A DNA stretch of 64,000 nt from NCBI GenBank assembly GCA_030407005.1, contig JAUDYN010000012.1, forward strand, positions 310,001-374,000, in the 5' to 3' direction. Below the pieces are notes generated by a model. That model was not told where the DNA came from, did not search any database, and worked only from the letters and a program-made list of their open reading frames with translations. This document shows, in pieces, positions 10,852 through 23,607 of the stretch (the stretch's first letter is position 1; each line of letters opens with the position of its first letter). Origin of the DNA: Desarmillaria ectypa (Eukaryota; Basidiomycota; Agaricomycetes; Agaricales; Physalacriaceae). The translations under genes and the position numbers were made by a program.

Positions 10852-13065
10852 ATGCAGGACATTCAATATTTGTTAGAGGACGAGGCTTTATTGCGGCGCC
10901 ATACCTATCATTCTGTATCATGGCCACCGACCACTGTATTTGACAAGGCTATATACAAAGGCAGCATGTCCTACAAGATTTTCAATCACTTTGACGAAGA
11001 CGGGCCCATCGACGTTTCTCAGGATAGCGATTTCAAGGTGGCACGTTTGGAGGCATTCATCATGACCGTTATAGGTTTCTATTCAGTGAGCACTATTTCT
11101 TCTGCATCGTGAAGAATGAAGTCAAATACGGTAAATTTTGTAGGGCGATCTGGATCTCACGGGTCGACGTCTCTCCGTAAGCACAATTTTCATTTTCGAA
11201 GGTCGCGTCTCTTGTTCATTATGTTTGAAGAGGTTTGAATTCTATTCAACACGCTGGTCTCTCTTCCTTGCCGACGTAGAAGCTCTCGCCCCATTTGTGC
11301 TGGAATTCGAATGTGGGTGGGTATTTGAGGGTGAATTTACTCTCCTAGCAGACCAGGGTCCCTCGTACGTATACTACAAAATGCAGAACGAGGAGATGTG
11401 GGAAAAATTTCGAGAACGATGGCTTGTACCTAGCTCATATGTTTACGAAGACGTGAAGAATTGGACGGGTCAGTGAAACTTCGTCATTTCCACTTCCGAA
11501 ATCTTACGCTGTCATCAGATAGCGTTGTCAAGCAGATAACAGAGTCCAAGGGCGAGCCGAAGATCCAGAACTTATTTCTTCTTGATCTTCCTGATGAGTT
11601 GCTGGATCTCGTGTTTCAGCTAGGGGGCGGTGATGTTGTGCGTCTTCTGTCAAGGACGTGTCGGCATATGAGGGCTTTGGGAGCGCCATACATCTGCCGA
11701 GTGAGTCAGCATCTAGTGCTACCCAAGCGGAATCTAACGCTAAGGTATTGCCCTTAGTTTCGCTCCATGCGTTTGTGCGTGCCTTCGACCAATGAGATAA
11801 CATTGATAGGTGGATCTATCGTGGAACAACAAAATCGTATGTTCAAGTGTTATCAGCAGTCTCTGGACAAAGTGCACAAAGACATTGCATTTCTCATCGC
11901 GCACCCTGATATCACAAAACAGATCGAGATTCTGAACTTTCACAACTCCTGGGCCGGCAGCGGCAGACTACCTGTAAACTTTGACATGCGGGACGATTTA
12001 TCTTCCGTCATTTCCAGCCTATCGGTTGCCTTTCCTCATGGCGAAAGCATTACCGAAATCAGCACGTATGGCTTTGTCATCAGCCGGCATTTCCTTCGAG
12101 TTATGTCAACTTTGCCTAAGCTGCGAAAGCTGTTTGTAGATCGATGCACGTTTGGTGTAGCCAGTCTAGCGGAGGCTAAAACACTGGCTGCTACCCAGCT
12201 TTTCAACCTCGACAACGTACGCCATCTTCAGCTAGCGATCTCCCCTCTCAGTGGACATCCAGGGACGAAATGGACTAGGACCTGGAATATCCTCGCATTT
12301 TGCACCAAAATCACCTCTCTTTACATATCTTCCCACTCGCACCAGCTCGATCTCACCGCCTTCAGCCTATTAGCCGAAGAATATCGCTTCTTCCATATAT
12401 CACACTTGTCCATGGAAGGCGTCTCGACCGCATCAGTTAGCCTTCTTCGCAATTGGCTTTCAACCCTGAGTGGCAATCCCAACATCACTCATTTCAAAGT
12501 TCGATTTGCCGCTGGCGTAACAGACGCAGAAGTGCTCTCTCTATTGGATACACTTGCACCGCAACCTCTCAAGAACCTGGTCCTCGACGGTTTGATAGAG
12601 GGAAGCGCAGACGTCTTCGGTGAAATCCCACAGCGTTTTCCCCAGTTGACTCATTTACTCCTTTTCCAATTGCCAAGTCTACTCGGGGTCCCAGCTACTT
12701 GGCCTGAGCCACCAACTGTATACGCCTCCCAACTAGCCTCTCTGGCCCACCTTCGCTACTTTGGGTGGAATCTTGGGGAGGGGCTTTGGTTGCCACCAAT
12801 AACGTTAGCGGGGGCTGTTTCAGAGGAGACCGATGCCGACGAGAGTGCTGATAATGAGGATGCAGATGACGGCGAGGTTCCAAACGACCCAGACGAAATC
12901 GCCGCAATGTTTGCCAAGCACTGCGCAGCTCTAGAGATGTTCGTGTTTCATGACATATCTTTGGGGTGGGATATCTGCCGCGAAAGTGATGGTCGAGCAA
13001 AGTTGAAGAAAATGAGCGACTTTAGATGCAGGGAGTCTATCCCGTGGAATCCGGAGTCAACGTGA
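10852..13065 (+). CDS. F-box protein, paralogue 2 of a two-member family
   Basis: Full-length paralogue of the gene at 2281-4510. The exons I place are 10852-11085, 11144-11176, 11231-11468, 11519-11700 and 11758-13065 (1995 nt, 664 aa, all phases consistent). The 33-nt second exon encodes GDLDLTGRRLS. The F-box is in exon 4 (NLFLLDLPDELLDLVFQL ... LLSRTCRHMRALGAPYICR). The C-terminal region has leucine-rich-like strands (LPKLRKLFVDRCTF, PLKNLVLDGLIEG) and an acidic insert near residue 585. The start at 10852 (MQDIQYLLEDE) is chosen because it matches the paralogue; 10822 is an alternative in frame. Probable SCF adaptor, substrate unknown. Confidence 0.82.
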
Positions 13066-13611
13066 AGACCACAGTCTGTACATAAATAGCGTTGTAGGCT
13101 TAGGCAATGTCCAGTTCAAGTATACAAAGGCCAGGAATTGTGCGACGATTTAAAAGTTGCATCGATAGCACTAAAATTTCGGTCATTTACATTGTTTATG
13201 CTTCATAATTGGATGATCATCGAGTGACATAGTGTTGAAGCCAGGTCTGCCTGGTGCCATCAACATTTTGGAAATTTGAATTTCCTAATGATCCGTTTCC
13301 TCTTCCCCGTCCTATGCTTCGACCACCAGGGTCCTCTCTGAGGTGTGATTTCCATTTGTCAAGAACAATGATCGACAGTAGCGTTGGACAATATGCGGCA
13401 AAAGCCCCATTGTTTCGCATGGACATTCTTACCATTTTCGTGCAATGCCACAAAGGAATAAAGCAAATCATGTCTTTATAAAATTGTCCATCAAACAAAG
13501 ACAGTACAGAATGGTAAAGACCACATTGTACTGGTAGATATAAATGAAAAGTTCGCAGGTAATGGTGGCCAGCCTAACCACATCAGACGTTCGAGTTCTG
13601 CCACGAAGATA
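13066..13611. other. Intergenic region, nothing recognised
   Basis: About 550 bp upstream of the C2H2 gene. Only short frames without motifs. Promoter elements of the zinc-finger gene are expected here, but none could be identified. Confidence 0.5.
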
Positions 13612-14634
13612 ATGCTGCGTCGCACATCTCCCATTCTTCCACCCATCGCCACTCTAGCCGAAAGCGACTTCAGCGACTTCGAGACAGAGAGCTGTCCCAG
13701 CATCCCTAGCAGTCCGCTCTCCTCTGACTTCATGTCGGGTTTTCTTGACAGCAAAGAGCGGCTCCGCAATAACGACTATGACCAAATTGAGCACGGTAAC
13801 GACATCCAGCAGAAACACAACGGGAGGTACAGCAGTCACGATAGTCGTAGCTTTAAGCACGATGTCACATTTGATACCCGCGAAACTGATTGTTTTAGTG
13901 GCCCTGAAGAAACTCCCGTTGCTCGTGTCGTCAGGCTCCCTGAACGCAATATTGACCGTCGCGATGCTGTGCCGACCCAACGCGACGTCGCAGACTGTGG
14001 CACAGGAGGTACCAAGAGCAGCAACTGCAACATCAATTCCGTCGACAACGGCAATGGGGTCAAGACACCCGACCGCAGCGTTGGTGGCAACCGTGAGGGC
14101 ATGACCCTCAAAGAATACAGGTTCCGCCACTACGACGTTAAAGTCGCCCCCTCAGATGAAACTGCACACCGTTACGCTCCAGGCATGCAAACCCAACCCG
14201 CGGCCAACATCGTCTTCCCTCCCTCATCCAATTCGGTCCTGGGCCAGCCCTGTCGCAGAGCGCGAGCCCGATCATTCACCTATGAGCCGACCATTTTCCG
14301 ATGCGTCAAACCTGACTGTGACGAGCACTTCAAGACTCTTGACGAGGTAATAGCACATACGCCTGTACACAGGGGGGAGTTTGGGGCGAAGGACAGTGTA
14401 CGGTGCGCCTGGCCTGACTGCAACTGGACTAGTAACATGGTGGGTAATGCGAAGAGGCACTTTTTGGTCATCAAGCATAAGGAGAAAGGGTATGTTTGCG
14501 ATGAATGCTCTGAGATGTATACAAGGAAGGATGCGTTGAAAAGGCATCAAATAAGGAAGCATACTAATCAGACGGATGAGGTAGCAGCTTTAGACGGGAT
14601 GCTGTTGTTGCTCAGGGACGCGGAGGACGCATAG
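13612..14634 (+). CDS. C2H2 zinc-finger protein, probable DNA-binding regulator
   Basis: Single-exon protein of 340 aa. The N-terminal two thirds are low-complexity and polar (ESCPSIPSSPLSSDF, then Asn/Asp/Arg-rich). Three C2H2-type fingers are near the C-terminus. Finger 1 is at about residues 231-253 (CVKPDCDEHF ... HTPVH), finger 2 at about 265-289 (CAWPDCNWTSNMVGNAKRHF ... IKH) and finger 3 at about 295-316 (CDECSEMYTRKDALKRHQI ... H). The C-x4-C spacing of the first two and the classical third finger resemble fungal regulators, so nuclear DNA binding is inferred. Target genes are unknown. A decayed partial copy lies 3 kb downstream. Confidence 0.75.
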   Translation: MLRRTSPILPPIATLAESDFSDFETESCPSIPSSPLSSDFMSGFLDSKERLRNNDYDQIEHGNDIQQKHNGRYSSHDSRSFKHDVTFDTRETDCFSGPEETPVARVVRLPERNIDRRDAVPTQRDVADCGTGGTKSSNCNINSVDNGNGVKTPDRSVGGNREGMTLKEYRFRHYDVKVAPSDETAHRYAPGMQTQPAANIVFPPSSNSVLGQPCRRARARSFTYEPTIFRCVKPDCDEHFKTLDEVIAHTPVHRGEFGAKDSVRCAWPDCNWTSNMVGNAKRHFLVIKHKEKGYVCDECSEMYTRKDALKRHQIRKHTNQTDEVAALDGMLLLLRDAEDA

Positions 14635-15274
14635 TGAGATGGAGGTGCCCGGGATGTTATTGCAAACTGTATTTGTGAACTGTGAAAAGAAGTGCAACAA
14701 GCCATCAGCTGTATTTATCATTAAAAATGTATTTGAACCTTACCAAAATGATAAATCATCTCGCTCCAAGCGTCCAGAAGATAGAGATAGTAAGGGATTA
14801 ATGGACCTCGGTCTTTACGATTTAAGTATATGACGTCCAGGAAGTTTACAGACGTCAAAGCTTGGCGACTTCGTTGTACAGATGGCTAGTAGCTCAGAGT
14901 TTTCGTTGAACTTGTTCTTCAGGGGCTGTCGTAGGTGAGACTCCGCTCTATTTCCTATACATACCGTAACCTGAGAAATGGCCTTGTAGGTATACCAAAT
15001 AGCAACTGACTGACCATTGTTAAGTTTTGTATTCCCAAAATAATGTATCGTGACGCGTACACGCTCCCGATTGATCGTCACTTTCATCTAGTAAATAAAT
15101 GCCGAACAATTGATTAGAATAGATTTTGCAATTCACCTTTGCATACTCGGGACAGTGATCTTGGGCGCTTAGGATATATGCTTCAACGGGCTCACACGGT
15201 CGTCTTCGATCCATCATCAGATAGGCGCGCGCGGCTTTCCTTCTTCCTAAACGGCCATCGCTCCATATCCTAAG
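14635..15274. other. Intergenic region upstream of the first SYNW-family gene
   Basis: About 640 bp without a recognised gene. At 15162-15175 it carries the 14-mer TGGGCGCTTAGGAT, which recurs upstream of the second SYNW copy. The rest shows nothing I can name. Confidence 0.5.
15162..15175 (+). promoter_or_regulatory. Conserved upstream motif of SYNW-family gene, copy 1
   Basis: TGGGCGCTTAGGAT, 100 bp before the ATG of copy 1. The identical 14-mer lies 84 bp before the ATG of copy 2 in the same orientation, within weaker surrounding similarity (CATCAGAT further down in both). This may be a functional promoter element or only leftover duplication homology. Confidence 0.4.
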
Positions 15275-16604
15275 ATGAGCAGTCCCCACATAGCAGGATC
15301 CTCTTCATCTCGTGGTCGTTGTATAGGTTCTGCCCCCATCACAGCTGAACACTCAGCGCCGAAACGAGACATTACCGACGGTTTGACTGAAAATCCCATC
15401 TCAACACTAACGGTACCTGCTGAGGACGAAGAGGTTGTTGCGATCAAGGATGTGAGATACATCGGGTCATATAATTGGGTGGATGACCCATCCCCTACGA
15501 TCTTAGTACCAGGTTAGATCGTGTTACCCCCAAGCGCCGAGCGCTAACTAACTGTCCGCTTAGGCTCACCGCGGATCTGGCGGAACAAGCCCACTCCATT
15601 TACTGTCCCCGCCGATTCCGGATACCAATTCTGCGATCAGAACGGTTATCGACTCCCAAGCACTCCGCTGCTACCCATCCTCGTCGCCGTTGACAGTGTA
15701 GCATCCGGGTCCGGCGAACCTTCGACCACAATCGACTGGCCCTCCATCGATTTCATCATCGACCGTAACGGACTGCGAAAACTCATGGGGTGGGTCACCG
15801 AAAGGAAACAAAGTTTCAGGATCGACCTGCAGCTTGCTGGGGAAAAGACGGTACTGTGTAATCGATGGGAGGCAAAAACAAGGATGAAGACATTTGGTGG
15901 TTATGGGTATGCATTTGAGAAAGCGGTGACCCGTGCTGCTCCTGGTTGCGAGACGAGTGCAAGCGGGCATCATAGGATCGTCACCTATGTGTGTGTGTAC
16001 AGCTACACCGCAAACTCTGCCATTTAATGGTTTGTCGTAGGACTTCAATGGTCTCAAGATGGTGGTCCGCTTCGAAGTCGACGCGCGCCTCAGCCCAGAG
16101 GATCCTCCTCCTGTATCAATCGATAAGTTGTCGGCCGAGGTCGCATCCAAAGCAACCCTGTCCGAACGTCCGACATCCACGCATGCCGTCGAGGGCGCAG
16201 TTTCGTTAACTGTCATCGCCGCCGGTAAAATCATAGCGAACGAATCCACTATCGAGCTGGCAACAAGGAAAGCCGGTAATTCGCTATTGTGGAGGGAAAA
16301 GTACCTGCAAATGTACTTTTCGCAGACCCCAGAGTTGTTCATAGGTACACAAAAGGATGGCTGTTTTACCGATGTTCAGCGAAGGACGATCGAGAGCCTA
16401 TCCTATGTCGGGGATAATGTTCAGAAGAGACTGAGGGTGTTGGTGAAGGCGTTGCATGATATCCAGGCTCTAGTGGGCAAGTTCGGGTCGACGGGACGGT
16501 TGAGCTTGATTGGCAGGAATAAAGAGCTGCTGGTTTTTAAGAGATTGACGAGTGACGGTTGCTTGCCAAATGAGTACTTGAAAAGGTTTGTACGTGGGGG
16601 ATAA
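15275..16604 (+). CDS. Conserved fungal protein of unknown function, SYNW family copy 1
   Basis: Exons 15275-15512, 15564-15988 and 16041-16604 (1227 nt, 408 aa). The conserved core begins YIGSYNWVDDPSPTILVPG and continues SPRIWRNKPTPFTV, DQNGYRLPSTPLLPILVAVD, FIIDRNGLRKLMGWV, FRIDLQLAGEKTVLCNRWE, GYGYAFEKAVTRAAPGCE, HHRIVTYDFNGLKMVVRFEV and a helical C-terminal part (VQRRTIESLSYVGDNVQ). From memory, relatives in fungal genomes carry doubtful labels such as geranylgeranyl pyrophosphate synthetase or decapping nuclease. I see no DDxxD prenyl-transfer motif and assign no activity. Two further copies are in this window. No signal peptide or membrane segment is evident. All three exons are open and in phase, so this copy looks intact. 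Confidence 0.78.
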
Positions 16605-17527
16605 CATCTCATACAAAAATAAACTCGGCTGGATTTTTGCATGTATCCATCAAACGGAGAGCGTTTGGATCACGGAAACCTGTCAGTTTTACGATTCGCC
16701 AGAGAGAATGAGCCAGTGAGAAGCAATGTCAGACATAATTTATATGCCTACGCCGGGACGGAATGTAAGAGGAGGTGCACGGGAGCGTGAAGGAGGAAGG
16801 TTAGGGTAACCATACTCGAGAGAAGTCCTCCACAACTGAGTACCGATCGCAGCCAGGCAAATAGCATTGGTACCTTCTCCCATGCTCCTTACAGAAGATG
16901 CACGGAAATCACTGTTTGACAGCTCATCAGCTCATTTGTTGCATGGCGTTGTTGTGGTACACGTACCGGACAAAATGAAAAAAGAAGCACGAACTGAGCA
17001 TTCAAAAGACATCTTAGATATGGTGGCAGCGTGGTAATTGTTGAGAACAATGTCCTAACTGGTGTACCTGAGCTGGTGTTGAAATGGCTGAAATTGGTCA
17101 AGGCCCGCCGTGTTCTTTTCTCCGACACGACCTACAAACGCACTACCGGCCACAACATGTCGCCTGGTGCTAAGTAAAAGCGAAGATCCTCGACCTCGAC
17201 AAAGAAACACTGCAGGTAATTCCCACAGGCATGGCGGACTCTTCGATCCAGAATCTGGAGGAGTATTGCGCCATCCATTGTCCCGGTGTCGACACACAAC
17301 TTCCAGGGAACCCTCATAGGATAATCACGAATGCACAGTCTTCGACCAAAAACTACTCATGAGACGCTGGTGCATACCAAGGAACAAGGACTAAAGATGA
17401 AAGGTCCGGCCGCTCCACATGGCTCCCACGACATGTCATCCCAAGGCTTATCTCGACTTCACTTGATGCTGATGTTGACGGGTGAACCAAAGACAAGAGT
17501 AGTGCCGAAACGAAAGCCGAGGGAGGA
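16605..17527. other. Gene-poor region before the zinc-finger relic
   Basis: About 0.9 kb with only short overlapping frames that contain no motif. Nothing supported. Confidence 0.5.
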
Positions 17528-17815
17528 ATGAACATCAGATCTACGCCCGGTGTCAAGGAACCGGCATTCCATGACGACTTCATGTCGGTGAATAGCGCAA
17601 TCCTCCGCTACCAAGAATGCCACAAGAGCACTCCCAGAAAAACGGGAATTGTCTTCTGCGTGTATTTTGACTGTGAATGGGTGAGAACAGCGGTGGAGTA
17701 TGCGGGACGGCATTTCCTAGCGGCGATCCATCTGGAGAAGAAATTCCCGTGCAAGCAGTGTGACGAAACCATCAACAGACTTCGGTGGAGCAAATTTTCT
17801 CTCAAGGGAAAATAG
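17528..17815 (+). pseudogene. Decayed C2H2 zinc-finger relic
   Basis: A 95-codon frame resembling the C-terminal fingers of the gene at 13612-14634. It keeps one C2H2 unit (CVYFDCEW ... AGRHFLAAIH, matching CAWPDCNW ... AKRHFLVIKH) and the first half of the next (CKQCDETINR), but stops before that finger's histidines. The residues aligned with finger 1 (ILRYQECHKS) have lost the pattern. Best read as the remnant of a duplicated zinc-finger gene. An intron restoring the end was not found. Confidence 0.55.
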
Positions 17816-19479
17816 AGGAAGGAGAAGGGGTGACCAACATTGTCTGGTCAAGTACATATCTGCCCAATACAATTGTAAAAGACTGGTCGGTTTTAGTTCC
17901 ATGCAAGACATACTATTTAAAGCCCTTGATAGGTTTCCAGCTTTCTCAGGTAAAGTACTTGCAGTGTCAACGGTGCCCTGCCTTGTTGAGAGATGATGCT
18001 CTTCCACATGTGCATGCCATATTTTGGGCAAAGTGGGATTTGATTTGATGTATGTATGGATCCAGTCCGACGTTTTAGTTCCAGCTTCCGTAGCGTCAGG
18101 GTCTATTCAGAACCCTGAAGGTAAACTTTTCCCTGGTACAAATAGCACAGAAATGAGGATATTCTGAGTTGAAGGCTGTTACAAAAGTAAATGTTAGGTC
18201 CTCATTTCGTTGCTGAGCTGCGTACCCTTTCTCTAATGTCTGCGTTCTCTGACATTGCCCAGAACTGAATATGTAATACAACTCTTCATGCACATGGGCA
18301 CCATACATTCTATCCTCTATCGGAATGTCGACCAACTGTCTGAGATAATAGATTGTAAGCATCAAGGTTCTCCGGTGCGGCACCGCGACATCAGCATATG
18401 TACCCGCTGGTATTCACCCTGGTTCCTAAGATATGATGAAAATGCAATGAGGAGACAGTTTAGAGTCAACGAGAGATGGTAGCTAGATACCAAGCACCAA
18501 AAGGTTGGGTGCGACGATAGTAATATGTTTGTGCATGTTTGCGTGTTATTGTTCGGATGCGCCAATAGGGACCCACAACTTGTAAGGTTATCACCTTGCT
18601 TCCTTCTCTCATGGCGCTAAGTCGACAGAACCCAAAGCGATTTCAAAGGCACAGGTGATATGTGTGACTCCGGTCTTCTTAATGTCAGCGAATATAATGA
18701 TACGGAAAGCCGTCATCACTCCAAGAATCCGGATCCAAGGATCCAGCTCGCTACCTTTGTAGCGCCCGGTATGCGGACGTCTTTCTAGAGGGCGATAAGT
18801 ATAATTTGGCGATATGCTGGAGCACGAGGAACGGTTGCAAGAATTCCAGGATATACCCGGAGCCTGTGATGCTGTTTCTCGAGGCTGATTTGTAGTCAAG
18901 GAACGATGCATACGGGAATGTATATTTTTTTGGCTATGCTAATTCTTCTTTACACTCTGATGGGCTGCCCATTTCTCTTATAGAGGCAGTGTATCGATCT
19001 GAACACGGGAGAAAATGACTTCTCGGCTTCATGTTCCCATTCTGAAACCCAAATACGAGTCGTTTGAACCTTATCTTTGGCACTGATGTTCCCCTATCGA
19101 GAATGTTGTGATGGAAAGTCATAGCTCAAAACTGTCATGCAATGTGATTTATTTCCGCAAACGCATGGTCATCTCGGCATCTCATTTACATCTGATTCTT
19201 GATAGGCGAGGCTGCTATACTCCTGCCGCACCCTTCCATCGATACTTCAGCTTTTCTTTCGCAACCTTTATTATGTCTGCCAATTTTCTGCCAAGAAAAT
19301 CTCCGAAACTGCGGCCCTCACGTCTTTTCCGGTCGACCTCCGTCCGGTGTGAATATCCAAGGCCTATGGTAACGAACATGTGCTATCCTTATCAACAGTA
19401 ATTCCGATGCCGCACCCAAGCTAAAAATACGAAATATAAGATATCATCCTGCGCGGAAACTTTTTCGAGCCTTGTGATT
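17816..19479. other. Gene-poor region upstream of the OPT transporter
   Basis: About 1.7 kb without a recognisable product on either strand. The last few hundred bases should hold the OPT promoter. Confidence 0.5.
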
Positions 19480-22400
19480 ATGGACGACCATCCAGTGCGA
19501 AGCCCCCACTATTCGCTCGCCAAACTTAATCGTTCAAGTTCGTACACACCATCCACTATTCCCGACATTGAAAAAGATGCGGACGAGAGATATCAGCAAG
19601 AGGTTATGACTGGTGAGTCCCATGAGAATGGTTTCCCCGTTGCACGTACTGAGAATGATAATGAAGCTGAATTGATTTCTGTAAGTTTGTCGTTGCACTG
19701 CTCCTACATACCGGCTATACTAACGGTACAGGCCATCACCGGTGCACAGTTCGATGATCCCAACTTGGACCGGGATCATATGTTGGTGTTTGACGACGAA
19801 AGCCCGTACCCAGAGGTGCGATCAGCCGTTGCCAATACTGACGATCCCGATATGCCTGTGACGACTGTCCGAGCATGGGTCATTGGTCTGATGTGGGCTG
19901 TCCTCATACCCGGCATCAACCAGTTCTTTTTCTTCCGCTACCCAAATATCGACGTCACGGGAATTATTGCACAACTTTTGTCGTTCCCTATAGGTCAAGC
20001 TGCGGCTGCGTATGTCCCCCGGCGGAAGATATTTGGAATATCGTTAAATCCTTGTGAGTTTGAAATACCCAGAACGTATGCGCTCACCTACCTCCATTTC
20101 AATTAGCACCATTTACGGTCAAGGAGCATGTTTTAATAACGGTATGTCGATCGTTAGTCGCTCGGTGGCTGAGTATGTTTAATGAATTTATGTTTCCTGA
20201 CGCAGATCATGGCTTCAGTCGGTGCTGGATCAGCGTATGCCACCGACATCATCGCTGTTCAAAAAGTGTATTATAAACAGCAGTACAACTTCAGCTGTAT
20301 GTTCCCCTCGCTGCGAACTCTTCTTTTTTTTGAACGTGATTTCCAGACCAATGGTTTATGGTCATGTCAACGCAACTCATCGGGTACGCCATCGGCGGAG
20401 TAGCGCGACGATTTTTGGTCGCTCCCCCTTCAATGATATGGCCTGCCAACCTCGTCAACTGCGCCTTGTTCAATACACTGCACTCGCAGCAGTATGCTGG
20501 CATTGGGAACCGTGGAGGCATTAGTCGAGAGCGGTTCTTTGTCTATGCATTCTTAGTGTCCTTTGCTTGGTGTGAGTACGTCTTTTACCCAAAAGTATTT
20601 CAGTTGAAAAACTCTCATCAGATTTCTTCCCCGGGTACCTTTGTGAGTAAGACGCGTTTAATATTAACTCCCGTGTGTTCCAAACTTTGATAGTCCAGGC
20701 GCTTTCCTACTTTTCTTGGATTACTTGGATCAAACCAAATGATGCTGGTAGGCAATTCACCAGAATCCACCTCTTCGTCTTCCTTCTAATCGTATCCCTT
20801 CAGTCTTGGCTCAGCTGTTCGGCTATGTCCATGGCCTGGTGAGCTACACAATCACTTATTGTGCAACCGGAACTTCATATCCATCTGCAGGGAATGTCTA
20901 TAGTGACATTTGATTGGAGTCAAATAGCGTAGGTAGTCTTCTTGCATCGTAGAAGCCACCCGCTCATGAACTATCGCCGCCGTAGATACATTGGATCACC
21001 CCTTGCTACACCCTGTGTGTTCAATCCATGTAGTGTCACTCATTTAGCGCTGACTACATACACCAGGGTGGGCTGAAGCCAACATATTCACAGGTTTTAT
21101 ATTCTTTTTCTGTGAGTCGTATCATAATATTATTTCGTAACGAATCAACCTTGGCTGATTCCCCTCTGCAGGGATTTTAACGCCCATCCTCTACGTATGT
21201 AATTGTTCCGTGTCGTTCAGCCGCGCAAGGAGCTCATTACTGTCAAAGTTCACGGATACATGGCACGCCAAGTACATGCCGTAGGTCACGACCACTTGAT
21301 CATTGTCGTGTACTGATTACTTTCTGCGCAGGATATCTTCACGATCCTCTTATGATAATCAGATGCGAGAGTACAATGTTACACGGATCCTTAGGCAGGA
21401 TTCTACATTCGACGCCGATGCCTATCACGAGTATAGTCCCCTTTTCATATCGTAAGATTAATCAGGTCCGACCAACTATTGCCTCGTTGACGATTTTTCT
21501 ATAGAACAACATTCGCAATTTCATACGGGTACGCCGAGGTTTCTGCTTCAGATGACGATGGACTGACTATATATTTAGCCTTTCATTTGCCGCAATAACT
21601 GCCACGATAATGCACGCGATCCTATTTTTCCGAAAACAAATTTGGATACAGTCCCGTCGTGCCTTGCACGAGCAGCCTGATATCCATGCTCGTCTAATGT
21701 CAAAGTATAAACAAGGTAACTTATGAGTTCGCACTTTTCCAAGTTCAACTTACGAATAAATCAATCTGGTCAGTACCGGACTGGTGGTACCTTGGTATTT
21801 TCATCATAATGTTCACCCTCGGTGTAATCAGCATCGAAGTATGGCCCACGTACGTCTGTTGCGCACTAAATGCTCTCGGTCTCTCTAACCGACATTTACT
21901 TGACAGAGAGATGCCGGTCTGGGCGTTTCTTCTAGCGCTTGTTATCGGTCCGCACATTTCCCCGTCGCTCCTGGGAGCGGCTCATCAACTCCATCCTTTC
22001 CAGCTTTCACGTATGTCATTCCTGTGGGCATGATACAGGCTATCACGAACCAACAAGTCGGGCTGAAGTGAGCTGTGTTCTTCAATAAGATGTTCTCAGT
22101 CCTATAAGCACCCCTTAGTGTTATCACCGAGCTCGTCATCGGATATGCTCGTCCCGGCCGTCCCGTCGCCATGATGATGTTCAAGACGTGGGGTTACGTT
22201 GTATGGCGTTTCCACTCCCACATTGTCGCCATTGACTGATACAGGACCTAGACCATGTCTCAAGCGCTAACATTCACTTCCGACTTTAAGCTCGGGCATT
22301 ACATGAAAATCCCTCCACGGTCGATGTTTTGGGCACAGGTAATTATTTCTTAGGATTTTTTAAATAGTATTCTCATGGGTCATCAAACGCAGGTCATAGC

Positions 22401-23607
22401 GACGACTATCGCTGGTACTGTACAGCTGGGAGTCCAGTCGTGGATGTTCACGAACATAGAGTAGAGTGATTCTTCCTTGTTTGTTTGTAACCTCACTGAT
22501 CCGCGTGGTAGGGGAATGTGCTCCTCTGATCAAAAAGACGGTTTCATATGTCCGGGTACGGAGGTATTTGGGACCGCAAGTATCATCGTAAGTTGTCATC
22601 TATCAAAAGCTCGCTGTCTAGATACTACTGGGTTAATATTTTTAGTGGGGTGTTATCGGCCCGGGATTGCAGTTCTCCAAAGGACAAACATATTAGTATG
22701 TTGATCACGCTGCTGATCGTCTTTCTTTACTAACGAAGTCGTCATATAGTCGTGAGATTTTGATCAAAACGTTGCTAATTCTTTCTGATCCCTCCCACTC
22801 CGACAGCTCTGGTATTCTTCTTCCTAATCGGGGCCATTGCTCCCCTGGTCGTATATTTCTTGAGCAGGCGATACCCGAACAGCTGGCTACGATACGTCAA
22901 GTGCGTTCCTTTGTCTAATCATTCAACGATACCGTTGACCCCGACTACAGTTTGTAAGTCCTCATTATTACAATCACGCTCATCGACGATATCTGATGGC
23001 TGTAAAAGTCCCATTATCTTCAACGGTACTGGATATATACCACCCGCCACCGCTATCAACTATGTCCCTTGGGCGTGAGTGCTTAGCTCTTTCCCCTTTG
23101 TTGGACAATCCCATATCTCTTCGAAATAGCGCAGTGGGAATGTTGTTCCAATATTATATTCGAAGGCACGCACGTTTCGCCTTCCGAGATAACTCCTTGC
23201 CGACGTTTTGCCTCTCAGACGATACTTCTCTTGGTGGACGAAATACAATTGTGCGTCCCTTTAACGCCCTCGAAGTCAGTAACCCATTCATTCAAATGCA
23301 GACGTCTTATCTGCTGCTCTTGACGCCGGGACGACCGTTTCTATTCTCGTGATATTCTTTTGGTAGGAAACGATTCTTATACCTGACCTGAGAAACGACT
23401 GATGAGGAAATAGCTTGCAATATCCTAGGAACGGGACAGTGAGATTTCCGTTTAACCTTGAGATCCTATTCCTGACTGGTATAGATCGGCTTGGATACAG
23501 TACAATCATGGTGGGGAAACAGTGTCCCTTTCGAAGGTGCGGATTATGGACCAGGTGGGGTCGGTACACCAGTCAAGACATTAGCACCGGGGGATAGTTT
23601 CGGGTAA
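19480..23607 (+). CDS. Oligopeptide transporter, OPT family
   Basis: Plasma-membrane proton-coupled importer of small peptides (family knowledge). The gene is split into many short exons, and I could follow the protein nearly end to end. Landmarks in order: a polar N-terminus from [145 protein letters not shown]; the OPT hallmark [53 protein letters not shown]; and the end [16 protein letters not shown]. About a dozen hydrophobic segments are visible. The donor and acceptor phases I checked preserve the frame, so the gene looks intact. The start ATG at 19480 is the first Met of the frame. Confidence 0.9.

Noticed and set aside
13654..14130. 158-codon minus-strand frame inside the zinc-finger gene
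   Set aside because: Antisense shadow of the low-complexity N-terminal part of the C2H2 protein.
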